Below are positions 13,416 through 24,390 of a DNA stretch of 64,000 bases, piece after piece (position 1 is the first letter of the stretch; every line of letters begins with the position of its first letter). The notes below the pieces were generated by a model, which made no database searches, was not told the origin of the DNA, and saw only the letters and a program-made list of their open reading frames with translations. The DNA is from Choanephora cucurbitarum (Eukaryota; Mucoromycota; Mucoromycetes; Mucorales; Choanephoraceae): positions 62,001 to 126,000 of the forward strand of contig JAIWNI010000037.1 in the NCBI GenBank assembly GCA_025331435.1. The letters are read 5' to 3'. Both the position numbers and the translations under genes were made by a program.

Positions 13416-13614
13416 TGATGCAATTTGTATATATAAATCATCTAATAATTGTACAGATATTTAATAAATAAACTTTTCTTCTTTTTTTATCAAGAACACA
13501 TCATAAGTCGTGTTTGTTTTCATCGCCCTAATCAGGAAATTTACTGGATAAAGTTGTAAAGAAAAAAACAGATTCCTACTTTCTATTGTATTTTTCTTTT
13601 GCTTTGATACCATT

Positions 13615-14663
13615 ATGCAAGAATTATACCCAAATCAATCTCTTTTGCCTGTTCGCCGTCGCTTCCAAATATGTGGCTTTTTAGAAATGACTTATGGCGG
13701 TCCTCTTGTTTGCTTTATCTGGCTTGTAAGACAATTCTTTCTTCTTTGATAGACAAATCCCTTACTGTTATTTAAACATGTTGTAGGTGGTCAATATGTA
13801 TGCTTGTGTTTTGGCGTTTCAAGGGAGGAGTCGTAAGTAGCAAGTTTGATCAAGACGGATCCAATAAATCCTAACTCTATTCTATAGCCGTTTTTTCTTA
13901 TTTGAATAGGGCAGCACTAATTGTACAAGGAGTCATATGTCTTTTGTTCTTTATATCAGCCTTGATATCACTTTATTCGTTTTCCTTGGTAAGAATAAGC
14001 ATTTTTGATATGATATATATTGATGGCTTCAATTAAGAAAAGTCCATGGCAATTAAGGCGATCACATCGCCTAACATGGGTTATGGTCATCATTTTCTTA
14101 ACAGACTTATTCGTCAGTATTGTTTTGTTTGGAGTTCAAAAGCAGCAGTTTAGAGATTGGTGCATTCAGGATTCCCGTGAAGATGTATCTAGTTTTCTTA
14201 CCTCTGATGAGTCATACAAAAACACGTATAATTCAAGCACACCGATCATATTTGTATCAAAACAACCCAACAACAATAACATCTATAATTGTGAAAAGCT
14301 ATGGGAAGATGAAATCAAATTTGCATGCATCCTATATGTTATTCTATTTACGCTTTATGTAACTACTTTGCTTTTTGCTAGATAAACATTCTAATTTTCG
14401 TAATGTAGGTCCATTTTGCTTTCTGCTTTTGGCGATATACACAAGAAAGATGGAGTGCATATGAAGCCATGATGCGACTTAATATGATGCAAAATGAAAG
14501 CATGGTACCCAACATATACAATAATACACTACCAGGCAATAATGCAAACACAATGATGATGAACATAAGTTCAAGTCAAAACCAGGAAAAAGAAAACGTT
14601 ACGAAGGATAATCAGAAAAGTCTATCTCAGATAACAGAGGAATTTATCAAACGAATATTCTAA
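13615..14663 (+). CDS. Orphan four-transmembrane protein
   Basis: Five small exons (13615-13725, 13787-13832, 13888-13988, 14038-14358, 14409-14663) join in frame to 277 residues. Four hydrophobic segments are visible: one spanning exons 1-2 (PLVCFIWLVVNMYACVLAF), one in exon 3 (LIVQGVICLLFFISALISL), one early in exon 4 (WVMVIIFLTDLFVSIVLF) and one across the exon 4/5 junction (ACILYVILFTLYVHFAF). The loop between TM3 and TM4 is the longest, carries two cysteines (DWC, YNC) and possible N-glycosylation sites (YNSS). The C-terminal tail is polar and Asn/Gln-rich. The topology recalls tetraspanin or MARVEL proteins, but there is no CCG motif and I do not recognise the family. The 3' end faces that of cytochrome c peroxidase, 92 nt away. 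All four introns have clean GT...AG ends, which supports a real gene. Confidence 0.75.
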
Positions 14664-14755
14664 TCAAATTGAGAAATAAGAGCTTTTTTTTTATTTGTCA
14701 AGGTTGACTAATAAAAAGGGGGAATAAATATGAACGAACACTACTGCATTTGCAC

Positions 14756-16162
14756 CTATTGAGTTGTAGACTTAAATTCATAAACCTTTTCGTCACCCTT
14801 GAAGGGAACACCTAATTCAATCAGTTTCTTGAAAGCAGCAGCAAAATCCTTGTAGAATTTGTCTTGGTCCTTAGCATAGAGATCAAAGTATTTCTTGAAC
14901 TCCTTGTCATTGTACATGTGAATTTCAGCAGGTAACATCATCACGTCAGGGTTGCTTTTGTCAACCCATTGCCATCCACCATTGGCCAACTCCTTCTTCA
15001 CCCAAGTACGTGTAGAGATTGCCTTGTAGTATTCGTTGGAGAAAACAGTGGGGGCTTCTTGCCAAGGGCCTTCGAATCCACTGCGTTCAGGATGACAACG
15101 ACCGAGAGCATGGGCACCAGTCAAAGCAACAATTTCTTGGTCGTCAAAACCCTAAATAATTTGTGCATGTCAGAATCCGAATCAAACACTACATTGTGTA
15201 ACACTCACCATTCGGTAGAAGATGTCACGAATATGATCTTGTTTCTTTGTAGCATCAGGAAGACGTCCATCGGGAGTGCAGACCTTTGCATCTTCGATAG
15301 CGTCTTGACGGCCTGGTCTCCAAGGAATGGTAGGACCTCCCTAACCGTTTGTGAGAAAACGAAAAATATGTGTTTAATATACATTACTTACCAACTCTTG
15401 AATGGCGCAGACACCGGCCAATGTCCAGAGATCGCCATAACTAATCTCGGGGTATTTAGCATGAATCTTTTCTAAAAGATCTCTAGCAATAGCCAAACCA
15501 TTGTTGGCAGCATGCAAAGACTCTGGCTTGAAACCTAAGTTGTAATACAAGTTCATCAATACTGGTCACAAGATACTCTCAAAAAAAGGATGAGAACTTA
15601 CGCATTGTGGCGCCGTTACTACCACCAGTCTTTGTATCCTTATCATATGTACCAGAAGCATGCCAGGCGAGACGGACGAGAACAGGTCCATAAGATCCAT
15701 CATCGTACCTTTATGAAAGAAAAAATGATGTTAACAGAAGATTTCTCGGTAAATATCGAAAATGAACTTACTCTGAGTCTTCATCTAACATTTGCGCGAT
15801 GTCATTGTACACTTGTTGGTAATCAATGTTCTTTTTCTTTGACTTTTCGTCAATGATTGTTTGAGTGGTAACTGATTGAGCAGAATTATAATAGTAACCA
15901 GCAGCTCCACCTACAGCAGCCAAAGCTAGAAACAAAAACAGCGGGTCAGTAACAGCAAATGAATTTACTTTCAAATTAGCTTACTCAAGAAGACAAGACT
16001 GCCTGATCCACCCTTCTTAGGGGCATCAATTGAAGCATAGCCACGGCTTTGAACTGCGGCTGTAGGACGAACTCGATAAGCAGCAGCAACAGAACCAGAG
16101 ACGAAGGCAGTGTTGCGTTGAACGATACGTGTTTTTGTAAGAATAGAGCGCAGGTTATTCAT
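14756..16162 (-). CDS. CCP1: Mitochondrial cytochrome c peroxidase
   Basis: Six exons (15985-16162, 15772-15925, 15602-15708, 15392-15534, 15209-15340, 14756-15151) encode 369 residues. The protein reduces hydrogen peroxide in the intermembrane space with electrons from cytochrome c. It has an Arg/Ala-rich presequence ending near RGYAS, then a hydrophobic stretch ([12 protein letters not shown]) that fits bipartite sorting. The heme site is clear: distal Arg123, Trp126 and His127 in RLAWHASG, proximal His252 in GAHALGRCH, and the radical Trp268 in EGPW. The residue aligned with the Asp of the His-Asp-Trp triad (Asp235 in yeast) is Glu314 in MMLPAE, which is unusual. Spacing around the rest is normal. 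An ATAAATA element lies about 60 nt upstream of the ATG. Identification is firm; only the effect of the Glu is open. Confidence 0.97.
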
Positions 16163-17311
16163 TGTTAATGTAAGTGTATATTAATCAAGAAAAAGAGAAA
16201 ATAGATCCCAGTGTGAAAAAGTCTATTTATGTACCTTTAAAATAATTGCTTTCAGCCAATAGAATTGCAGATGACTAATAGACACAGACAAAATTATTGT
16301 AGCCTATAAGATTGATGATTTGTAAGACAACTGTTAATTGAAATTAAAGAGCTTGATCACTTTTAGAAATAAAGTCAGATTGCATCTATTGTCGTTTTAA
16401 TTAGTAATTTCAGCTCAAAGGAAAAATGAGCAACAGAGACATACGAAGAGCGGAGCAAGTGAGAATTTGACCAAATGAAGGTCATGAGAAAATACATTGA
16501 AGTCGTGCAAAAGTAAATGGTGTTAGGATGTGTAATAGTCAAGCTTTTATTATTCATCCTTAGAGGAGAGTTTCACTAAATCAAATGGTCAACGATATAC
16601 AAATGGCACTCGAGATAGAGCAAGAAGCTTTTGAAAAGACTTTAGTTAGCTCCATAAAAAGTGAATCAAATATATAGGTGCATATTGCGCGCCCTTGCTC
16701 AATGTCAACTCACAACAAATAGTTCTTTTTTGGTTTGAGAATCCTTATACTGCTTTTGCTATGTAGCAAGACAGTAATGAGTAGATAAGTACAAAACAAT
16801 GACCTTATCAGCAACAGTGATGATGGGACTATTCTGTTCTTAAGGCGCCATTAGCTAAGCGAGTAAAGCTTAATAAGCTTCCAAACCTTTGTTTCCTTTC
16901 GGACCAGTATGATCGTCTTGACGGTACCATCATCAATGCTCGTATAAAACAGAAGGGCTTCGTCAAAGAAGACTAATCAAGTTCTGCTACATTCGTACAC
17001 CAATACAGTAAGCGATACCTAGGGAACCACAGGTACCGCATATCATGACTATTAGGTCTATTGTTCATAAGGTAATGGCTTTCAAGAGAAATCTTATGTA
17101 ACTTTTGAGACGCAACAGCTTAACTCTTTAAGTGCTTTAAGCTCGAAATACATGATTCATATTGGATTTGGATCAGCAGTATACTTCATTCTTTTGGAAA
17201 ACAAATACATCAAGCTTTAGGGGATCAATGAATTGCATCAAAGACAAAGTGCTACAAGTTGTAACAATTTCAAGGATACAATTTTCCCATTGACTTTATT
17301 TTAATGTTCGT
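16163..17311. other. Spacer between CCP1 and PUS3
   Basis: AT-rich, with no gene I can support. The right-hand part of CCP1's promoter lies here. On the minus strand around 16.86-16.98 kb a stretch of some 37 open codons (FFDEALLFYTSIDDGT...) looks protein-like but has no start, no motif I can name and a stop just upstream. It may be a coding relic. Confidence 0.5.
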
Positions 17312-18604
17312 TTATAGGATTTGAGCTTGCTGTTTTCTTTGCATCCGAAGGCGGTACTTTTCCTTCTTTACTTCATCTGAGTCTGCACGAGGGCGGTCAA
17401 GTAACTTCTTATAGTGCAATGTTCGAAGCACCTTACCAGCCCCTATGGGGATGACGGCTTGTTGACCTTCTTTGACAGCAAAACTTTGGGCTTCAAGAGG
17501 GCTGGTTAGATGCTTTTCTATTTCTTCGAAACAGGTTTTGTAAAGTTGTGCTTTGATTATGTTGTTCGAATAATGCTCGTAAAAATGTCTATAGGTTCTA
17601 ATAGGTGTAGGTATAATGTCTTTTTGTTCAGTACTTCCGTTGGAATACTTCCAGTCTATATTGCCAAACTCGCAATCATAAAGCAATAGCGGTAAATCAC
17701 TTGCCATAGTATAGTCTGGTTTTGCTGGGAATTTCTGTATATCAAGTAAGTCTTTCACTATCTCTGGCGATTCTAGCTTTTGACCAGTCAAGAACAAGAT
17801 CGCCATAATGCATCTCACTTGATGCCATAAGAAAGCGGTACCTCTAATCTGAACTTCATACAGGTTATCCTTGACACAATTGATGTCTAATGAGAGAATA
17901 TCACGCTCGTAGCTTGTTATGTTTTTGGAGGGATCTAGGCGACAAAAGTTTCTAAAGTCGTGCCTTCCTACCATATAACTAGCTGCTTGACGCATTGCAT
18001 CAAGATCGAGACCGTCCCTTTGAAAGAAGTATTTGTACGTGCGAGACATACAATCAAAGCGAGCGTTAAAGGAAGGGTTCACTGACGCCCACGCTAAAAT
18101 GCGAATATCATCCGGTAGAAGTCGATTTAATTTCTCAATGTAACTCATAGGCTCTTCTACATATATAGTGCTCTTCTTGTTGGAGCTACGAACATTAAGA
18201 GCTACAACCTGCCCTAAGCCACTAACGCCCTTGTCTGTTCTGCCACATCGCGTGAACTGACATTGGTTACGATCTGCAATCAAGCGACATGCTTCAAGAG
18301 CTTGAAAAAGTTGATCTTCAACAGTAGGTGTAGAAACTTCATCGTTTTGTGTTGCAAACCCAGAATATCTCCACCCAAGATAGGCTACCTTAAGTGCTAT
18401 TCTGCGTTGCGGATATTGAGAGATGTCAAAAGATCGCTTTGGTTCGACTGCTTTGTTCGCTTCAAAAGACTTTTTGCCAAGCTGATTCTCTAATTCTGCG
18501 ATCTTGGCTACAAGCTGTTGTCTAGTAAGTCTGTCGTAGTTTGAAGGTATATGCTTTGTTGCACAATGCCTAAAGCGAAAGAAGTTTTGGATCCATCGGT
18601 TCAT
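17312..18604 (-). CDS. PUS3: tRNA pseudouridine synthase 3 (TruA family)
   Basis: Intronless, 430 residues. The enzyme converts U38/U39 in the anticodon stem of tRNAs to pseudouridine. The TruA core is recognisable: RRIALKVAYLGWRYSGFA at the N-terminal half, the catalytic Asp124 in CGRTDKGVSG, then ARFDCMSRTYKYFF, GRHDFRNFC and FLWHQVRCIMAILF. A short N-terminal extension with a leucine-containing helix (RQQLVAKIAELENQL) precedes the core, as in Deg1/Pus3 rather than Pus1. The start chosen is the ATG at 18604 (MNRWIQ); eight further codons upstream are open but begin with TTG. It is divergent from the PH-domain gene, with 358 nt between the start codons. Confidence 0.94.
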   Translation of the reverse strand: MNRWIQNFFRFRHCATKHIPSNYDRLTRQQLVAKIAELENQLGKKSFEANKAVEPKRSFDISQYPQRRIALKVAYLGWRYSGFATQNDEVSTPTVEDQLFQALEACRLIADRNQCQFTRCGRTDKGVSGLGQVVALNVRSSNKKSTIYVEEPMSYIEKLNRLLPDDIRILAWASVNPSFNARFDCMSRTYKYFFQRDGLDLDAMRQAASYMVGRHDFRNFCRLDPSKNITSYERDILSLDINCVKDNLYEVQIRGTAFLWHQVRCIMAILFLTGQKLESPEIVKDLLDIQKFPAKPDYTMASDLPLLLYDCEFGNIDWKYSNGSTEQKDIIPTPIRTYRHFYEHYSNNIIKAQLYKTCFEEIEKHLTSPLEAQSFAVKEGQQAVIPIGAGKVLRTLHYKKLLDRPRADSDEVKKEKYRLRMQRKQQAQIL

Positions 18605-18962
18605 ATCGAATGGACAACAAATAAACAAAAGATAAAGAAAAAAAAATTAAGTAAAATTCAAATGCTGTCTCAAATCGCTTTGCAGAGCAAATATGAGCAT
18701 ATGTGAAACGATAAATTTGTATTGTAATAGGACACTCTGCATTAGACTTATTTAGAATGCTACCCTTTTTATGTGATTAAGGGGGGGGGGGTATCAGCCT
18801 AAGCGATTTTTTTTCAAAGAAAGAAATGCGTAAAAAGAAATCTGTTGTTGTTACCTGTATTCTATATATGGAAATTCGTTTCGAATAAATCTGTTGCATA
18901 GATCAGGTTGTTCCGTTTCGACTCCTTTCTTTTTTTTTCCTTACTCGCAAATAAAACAAGAC
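18605..18962. other. Divergent promoter region with G11 tract
   Basis: This 358-nt spacer separates PUS3 (minus) from the PH/coiled-coil gene (plus) and must hold both promoters. It contains a run of eleven G at 18781-18791, which stands out in this AT-rich genome, and a pyrimidine-rich stretch just before the plus-strand start. Confidence 0.55.
18781..18791 (+). repeat. Poly-G homopolymer (11 nt)
   Basis: Eleven consecutive G residues in the shared promoter of PUS3 and the PH-domain gene. Length may vary between individuals or be misread by sequencing. Confidence 0.9.
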
Positions 18963-21900
18963 ATGTATACATCAAATTCTTCTAAAGATCCCACTCGATC
19001 TCGTTCTAACCTTGCTGTGAGGCCAAGTTCAGGAGATTGGAAGAGCAGACCTACATCACCTTCTTCTAACACAAGCAATACGGATCTTTCAAACATGATC
19101 AAACGCAATGTTAGCCCAAAGCCTGATGGCGATAGACAAAACTATGGAAGAAGACCACTTTCCTCTGGTGCAACTCAGTCTGTTGCTGCATTGCAACAGC
19201 ATCATAAATGGCTTATGCAACAACAAGCAGAAAACTCATCTATACCCATTTCCCGTAGTTCAAGTCATAATACTGCACAAAACTATCGATCGATTTCACC
19301 TGCTCCTTCCAGAACAACAAGCAACAGCAAGCATTATTCTCAAAATCAACAACATCAATATAATTCTACGGTATCAACAAATAATGATGACGATGTTATA
19401 TTTGATGATAATCTTGAAGTTGAGGATGAAGGGGATGATGTTGAAGAAGAACACATAATTATCACTCAAGATTTAAGAGCCAAATCTCCAAGCTTTACTC
19501 GTAGTAAGTATTTTTCTTAAAAAACAAGGTTGTTGTCTATTTTCTTTTCTTTGTGATGCTAAAATTTAAAAAAAAGGTTCTGGTGGATCCATTATTTCCA
19601 TGCAACCTTCATTCTACCACAGCTCTCCTACAGGCTCTCAAGAATCCAAAGTAAGTCCTATATTATTTTTGTTGTCAGTGCTGGCGTGACTTATACATAA
19701 GGATCATTAGGTCATCAAAGAAGGCTGGCTTTACAGAAAAAATGGTTTGATGGTATGTGTCATTGTATTTTCAAATTTCCTTTTGGAGATTACTTATTAC
19801 TCTATTTAGCAATGGAAAGCTGTTTATGCAGTTGCCAAACATGGTAATGCAGTGCGACCTGGTAGTCTGTATTTGTACAAGGATACAAAGGTACATGTCA
19901 TAATTTTAACCTTATTTTACCTGTGTACCAATATCTTTGATAGTGTGCAAATCATGTTCATACATATGATATGAGTGAAGTGTTGGAGATATCCCCTCGC
20001 GCGCAGGAGTACAAGCAAGGAATCAAGTGGGAGTTTCGAATGCTCGTCAAGCGAGATGATGTCAGTTTTGCTACTGACGATATGTTGTCCCGAAAGGATT
20101 GGATTGATTCCTTGACATCCATTATGGGAAAAGTGTCTATTGCTACTCAGAATGAATTAACATCCCGTATACAATCCTCCGAACAAATGAACCGCGATTT
20201 GCAAGGAGTAGCAGAAGATCTGGATGCCGAAAACACACAGTTAAAACATGAACTTCAGATCTTGACAGATGAACTATCGAAAAAAGATCGGTTTTACCAA
20301 CAAGAGTTACAGAACAGAGGGAACGAGCTCAAAGAGGCATTCTCAAAGAAAGAAAGGCAACTTCAACAAGAGCTACAAGAAAAGCAAGAGGATATAGATA
20401 GACAGAGACAGGCGTATGAGGTGAAATGTCAAGTTCTTGAGCGAGAAGCAATGCAATGGCGAAACAAGCTCAGCGAAATGGAGAAGAGAAGCAAGTTCTC
20501 AACAGCAGATATGGATGTTAAGCATCAATCAAAGATTGACCTCTTGGAAGATGAAATTCACAAATGGCGCGTTCGGGTGAACGAACTAGAAAACGAAATT
20601 GAATACAAAAATCTCAAGAGCGAAAAGTACAAAAATAGAAATAGTGGCTCGTTTGATGACAACAGCAGCAATATCAGAGAGTCAATGTCAGACGTCAAAT
20701 TCAGTTTACAAGTTTTGCGCGACCAAATCAAATCATCCATGCCTGAAGGCTCTTTGACAGATATCAAGGAAACGATAGATAAAGTGTGTACAAACCTGGA
20801 TGAGGCTAAAGATAGTTGGGAAGGATTGCAAAAGGACATTGTCAAGTTTCTAGAAACTGAGAAAGAAGAAGGCCAAATGGAAAAGTCAAGCCAAAAGCAT
20901 ATAATCGAGCTTTTACGCAGTGATTTTGTTGAATTGCGTGAAGAAATTACTGGTGTATCGTGCAACGAATCGACTGAAGAGACTGACGAGAGTATCAAGA
21001 AACCATTGTCTTTGACTGAGAAGTTTGACATTCTGATAGAGATGATCGAAAATGTTCAAATAAGTCAATCTCGTCTTTCCTCTTCCATCACTGATCAAAC
21101 CAATATGTCTTCTTCTGTTTCAAACCAAAGCCTGCCTAACACTCCTGTGTCCAACACTGCCCCCATCAAGGACAGAGAATACGAACTTCTTCATGTGGTT
21201 TCCTCACAACAGCAACAGCTGTCAGAATGGATTGAGGAGTCCAAGGAAATTCAAGCTTCTACTCTTGAAAAGATTGAAAGTAGTATCAGGCAAAGTCGCT
21301 CTTTGCCTAGCGCTCCAGTTGACTTTGGCAGACTCCATGACAAGATAGACAAAACCTTGAACGCAGCCATGGAGGAAATACTGGCAAATCAAAAGCAAGG
21401 TCATGAAGAACAAGGAAAAAATCTTAAAATAATTGGAAACTATCTACAGCTTATCTCTAATGATATTCAGGAGAGTTCAATTCCAGATTTGTCAGCTTTA
21501 TCTCAGCAATTGGAGGATGTTGTTGACCGTCTCAATACTACTGAAGAAAAACTGACTTTACTACATGATTCTCCAGTCCTACACTCGGGTGCTAGCAAGG
21601 AAAACGAATTCACATTTCACAATGTTAAGCCATCGGACTTATCAGATGATGACAAGTTGTCACAGCTTTATTATTTTGTCAAAAACACTGAAAAGTTCAT
21701 GGAGCATTCTGTCAGAATCTTAAACCGATACAACGATCATCCAAACGGCATGGAAGAAACTATTCGCCGAGCCGTGAAAGGAGCCTCAAAGACACAATTG
21801 GAAGAGATCATCAATCTTCAAGAGCAAAATAAACAAGAAAAGCATTTGATAGAGAAGAAAATGGAACGTTATGAAGAAAACGCTCGTAGCTATTTCGAGA

Positions 21901-22724
21901 AGTCAATGGAAAGAATGCATTCTGATTTGCATGAATTTACTGGCGTCATGTATGAGATGCTCGAAAGACTCGTGTTACAAGCCTTAGGTCACTCCTCCTC
22001 ATCAGCAAATGACAGCAATCCTCAAGATTCATCTTCTTCCTATGGAAAACTCTCCGGCGTCAGTGAACTACTGAAAGAGGATATTAGCAAGCTTGAGTCA
22101 GACCGAAACAAGCTCGAAGTAACTGTCAAGGAGCTCCGTCAGTTGTGTAATGATCTCGAAAAACAAATAGACCGACGTCAAACAGAATTGAACTCACTAA
22201 AATCAGAATACGACCTAACAAACTCTAATATTCAAAGAATGCGTCAAGAAGGCGTTGAGAATCTATCGAAGGAGTTTGGATCCTTAATGGAACAAATAAT
22301 TGTGCTAAAGAAATTAGCAAACACAACAGATAAATTCTCTGAATCAGCAAGCAAGAAAGCGCATCAGGTAAGTCAATAAAGGAAATAAAACAAATGATTA
22401 CTGATTTATTATTTGACGAATGTCAAACAATAGAACTATACCACCTCACAAACAGCGTCTGGAGCTTATAGCAACCGATTCACACGACAAAGCCATGAGA
22501 ACAATGACTTATCCACCAACAGGTTTTCGAATGACAACCAAGATGAAACAGATTCTGATTTAAACTTTCACAATATACTAAGCAGCCAAAGCAAACGAAA
22601 TTCACAATTTAGTGAAAATGAAAAGCAGCAGGCCGGAGCCAAATCGTCTCTGATCGGAAGCCGTGATAGACCAAGAAGAGCAAAGAGTCCACTCGCTGGT
22701 TATCTGAACCGTAATAATACATAA
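18963..22724 (+). CDS. PH-domain, coiled-coil protein
   Basis: Six exons (18963-19503, 19577-19650, 19711-19752, 19810-19890, 19944-22367, 22434-22724) join in frame to 1150 residues. The first 200 residues are low-complexity (Ser, Asn, Gln, with an acidic patch DDDVIFDDNLEVEDEGDD). Residues about 206-310 look like a pleckstrin-homology domain: it opens with VIKEGWLYRKN, has a strand block ending LYLYKDTK and a final helix with the invariant Trp (RKDWIDSLTSIM). The remaining 800 residues are mostly long coiled coil, broken by Ser-rich linkers, and the end is basic and polar. This suggests a membrane-lipid-binding scaffold, perhaps at the cortex or on vesicles, but I cannot name an orthologue. 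The start is the first ATG; the longer open frame upstream begins with TTG. Splitting the PH domain over four small exons is consistent with real splice sites. Confidence 0.88.
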
Positions 22725-22882
22725 GTTTTATAGGAAATTTAACCTACATGTAATTAAAGTAATTATTTTGGTTTAGTTGTGATAGTAATAACGTTAACAT
22801 GTTGCTCGAGAAAAAAATAAATTTTACTTTTCTTTCAATTTCTAATTTTTCTGTTAATTAAGATTTATCTTGTTTGAAGTAC

Positions 22883-24259
22883 ATGTATAGCTATTATCCG
22901 CCTTGCAATTACTCCAGGGCAATCAACCGCCAAGACGAAGCCTTGGAAGATTTAATGCGAGCATCAAGACAACGAAAACAGCAACAGCAACAGCATTACG
23001 ATAATTTCTTTCCGCCTAGTAGTACTAACAATAATCATTATCAGCAACGGAGTAATCGACAGTCTGTTCCTCCTCCTCCTCCTCCTCCCCCAGCTCCTGT
23101 TCCTCAGTATCATCATCGTTCCAGAAAAAGCGATCCGGTCAACCATTACCAATATCCAATCTGGCCAACTTCACCTCCTCCACATGTCGATGCTGCTCCC
23201 TTACAGCCACCAAGGGAGTATTATGAACCAAAGGCTTTAGCGTCACATCCTCCGTACAAATCAAAGACATGGATCAACAAGATACTTTCTCATTCAGCTT
23301 CATCGGAAGAGACTTCATATCGTCCTAAGACGAATCCTGCTACCTCTGAGCCTGCTTTATTTTACCACAAAGAGAAGCTCGGTGAAGATTACGAAAGCTC
23401 AGATGATGAGGTAGGGCTGCTTGACTTAAAGAACAGAAAGCAAAAAAAGAAAAAGCAGCATTTGCCATCGTTGAAGCTGAGCTGCAGCCCAACAGTTATT
23501 CCGGCCATTTCGGAAGCAGCAAAAAAAGTAGTGGTGATTGATGTGCCTTCCCATACAACTGTGATCATACGGAACGTAGCGGACGATGAAGCTGCCCTTT
23601 TAGACAAAGCAGCGGTACATCACATCACTAATATGAACACCATAGAGCAACTACTAAAAAAGTTCAAACATAAAGCATCACCTTCTCCGGAAAAAAGTAA
23701 AGTAGCTCTGTAGGTATCCATAAATTGAAAACTGATGCTTTCTTTTTCTCTTCTATCTAGAACCAAGCAAAAGTAGGATGTTGTTCAATGATTCCAAAGT
23801 TAGGCCAATGAAGAGTGAATTGAATTCGACTCAAAGCAGCTACAGCGTATCCTCATCAAAAACTGTCACTGTAAGTTACAAAGAAATCATTTTGAATCTA
23901 CCTAATTTATTTACGTGTGTTTTCTCCCGGGATTTTCGTAACAGAATACCAACTATTCTCCTCCACAAAAGAAAAGTTCTACTTTTGGAAGTGGAATTGT
24001 AAAATACCTATCAATGCCCTCAAACTTAACCTATAAGCAAGAAAAGGCGGCAGCGACCATGACAGCAGCAAATCTTCCCGAGTTTGAATACGTTGACAGT
24101 GATGATAGTACTTTAGAAGACGAAGTTAGCAAAGACACCGCATCGGAAATCTCACTTACTCCATGCTCCTCTGACTATTTCTCTGTAACTGAAGAATTCC
24201 AAAAACAGCAACAAGAAATAGATAAAAAGGCCAACAAGACTAAGAAATGGATCTTTTAG
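22883..24259 (+). CDS. Proline-rich low-complexity protein, unknown function
   Basis: Three exons (22883-23696, 23761-23870, 23945-24259) give 412 residues. The N-terminal half carries a polyglutamine stretch, a run of nine prolines and further Pro/His/Tyr-rich sequence, which could bind SH3 or WW domains. An acidic SSDDEVG patch is followed by a lysine cluster (RKQKKKKQH) that may be a nuclear signal. A more ordered segment (VVVIDVPSHTTVIIRNVADDEAALL) sits near residues 210-240, and the tail is acidic then basic. I do not recognise the family. The start is the ATG at 22883, 158 nt after the PH gene. Both introns have good GT...AG ends and keep the frame, so I think it is expressed, but start and exons are less certain than for the conserved genes. 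Confidence 0.7.
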
Positions 24260-24375
24260 TCATTTTTTCTTTGTACATCAGATTTTATCTATTCCTATTT
24301 ACCATTTGTATATACAATTATTTATATCACATTATCCCTTCAAGCACTTTCAGGCCTCATAAAAAAACCGTTCAC

Positions 24376-24390
24376 CTCTCTCTCTCTCTC
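24376..24390 (+). repeat. CT dinucleotide microsatellite
   Basis: Fifteen nucleotides of alternating C and T just downstream of the proline-rich gene, followed by AATC repeats. Confidence 0.8.

Noticed and set aside
13888..13909. Later acceptor (TTGAATAG at 13909) for the second intron of the four-TM gene
   Set aside because: It leads to an immediate stop. The acceptor at 13887 keeps the frame through RSPVFSYLNRAAL.
18605..18628. Eight extra codons at the PUS3 N-terminus
   Set aside because: They begin with TTG; the first ATG is at 18604 and fits the family.
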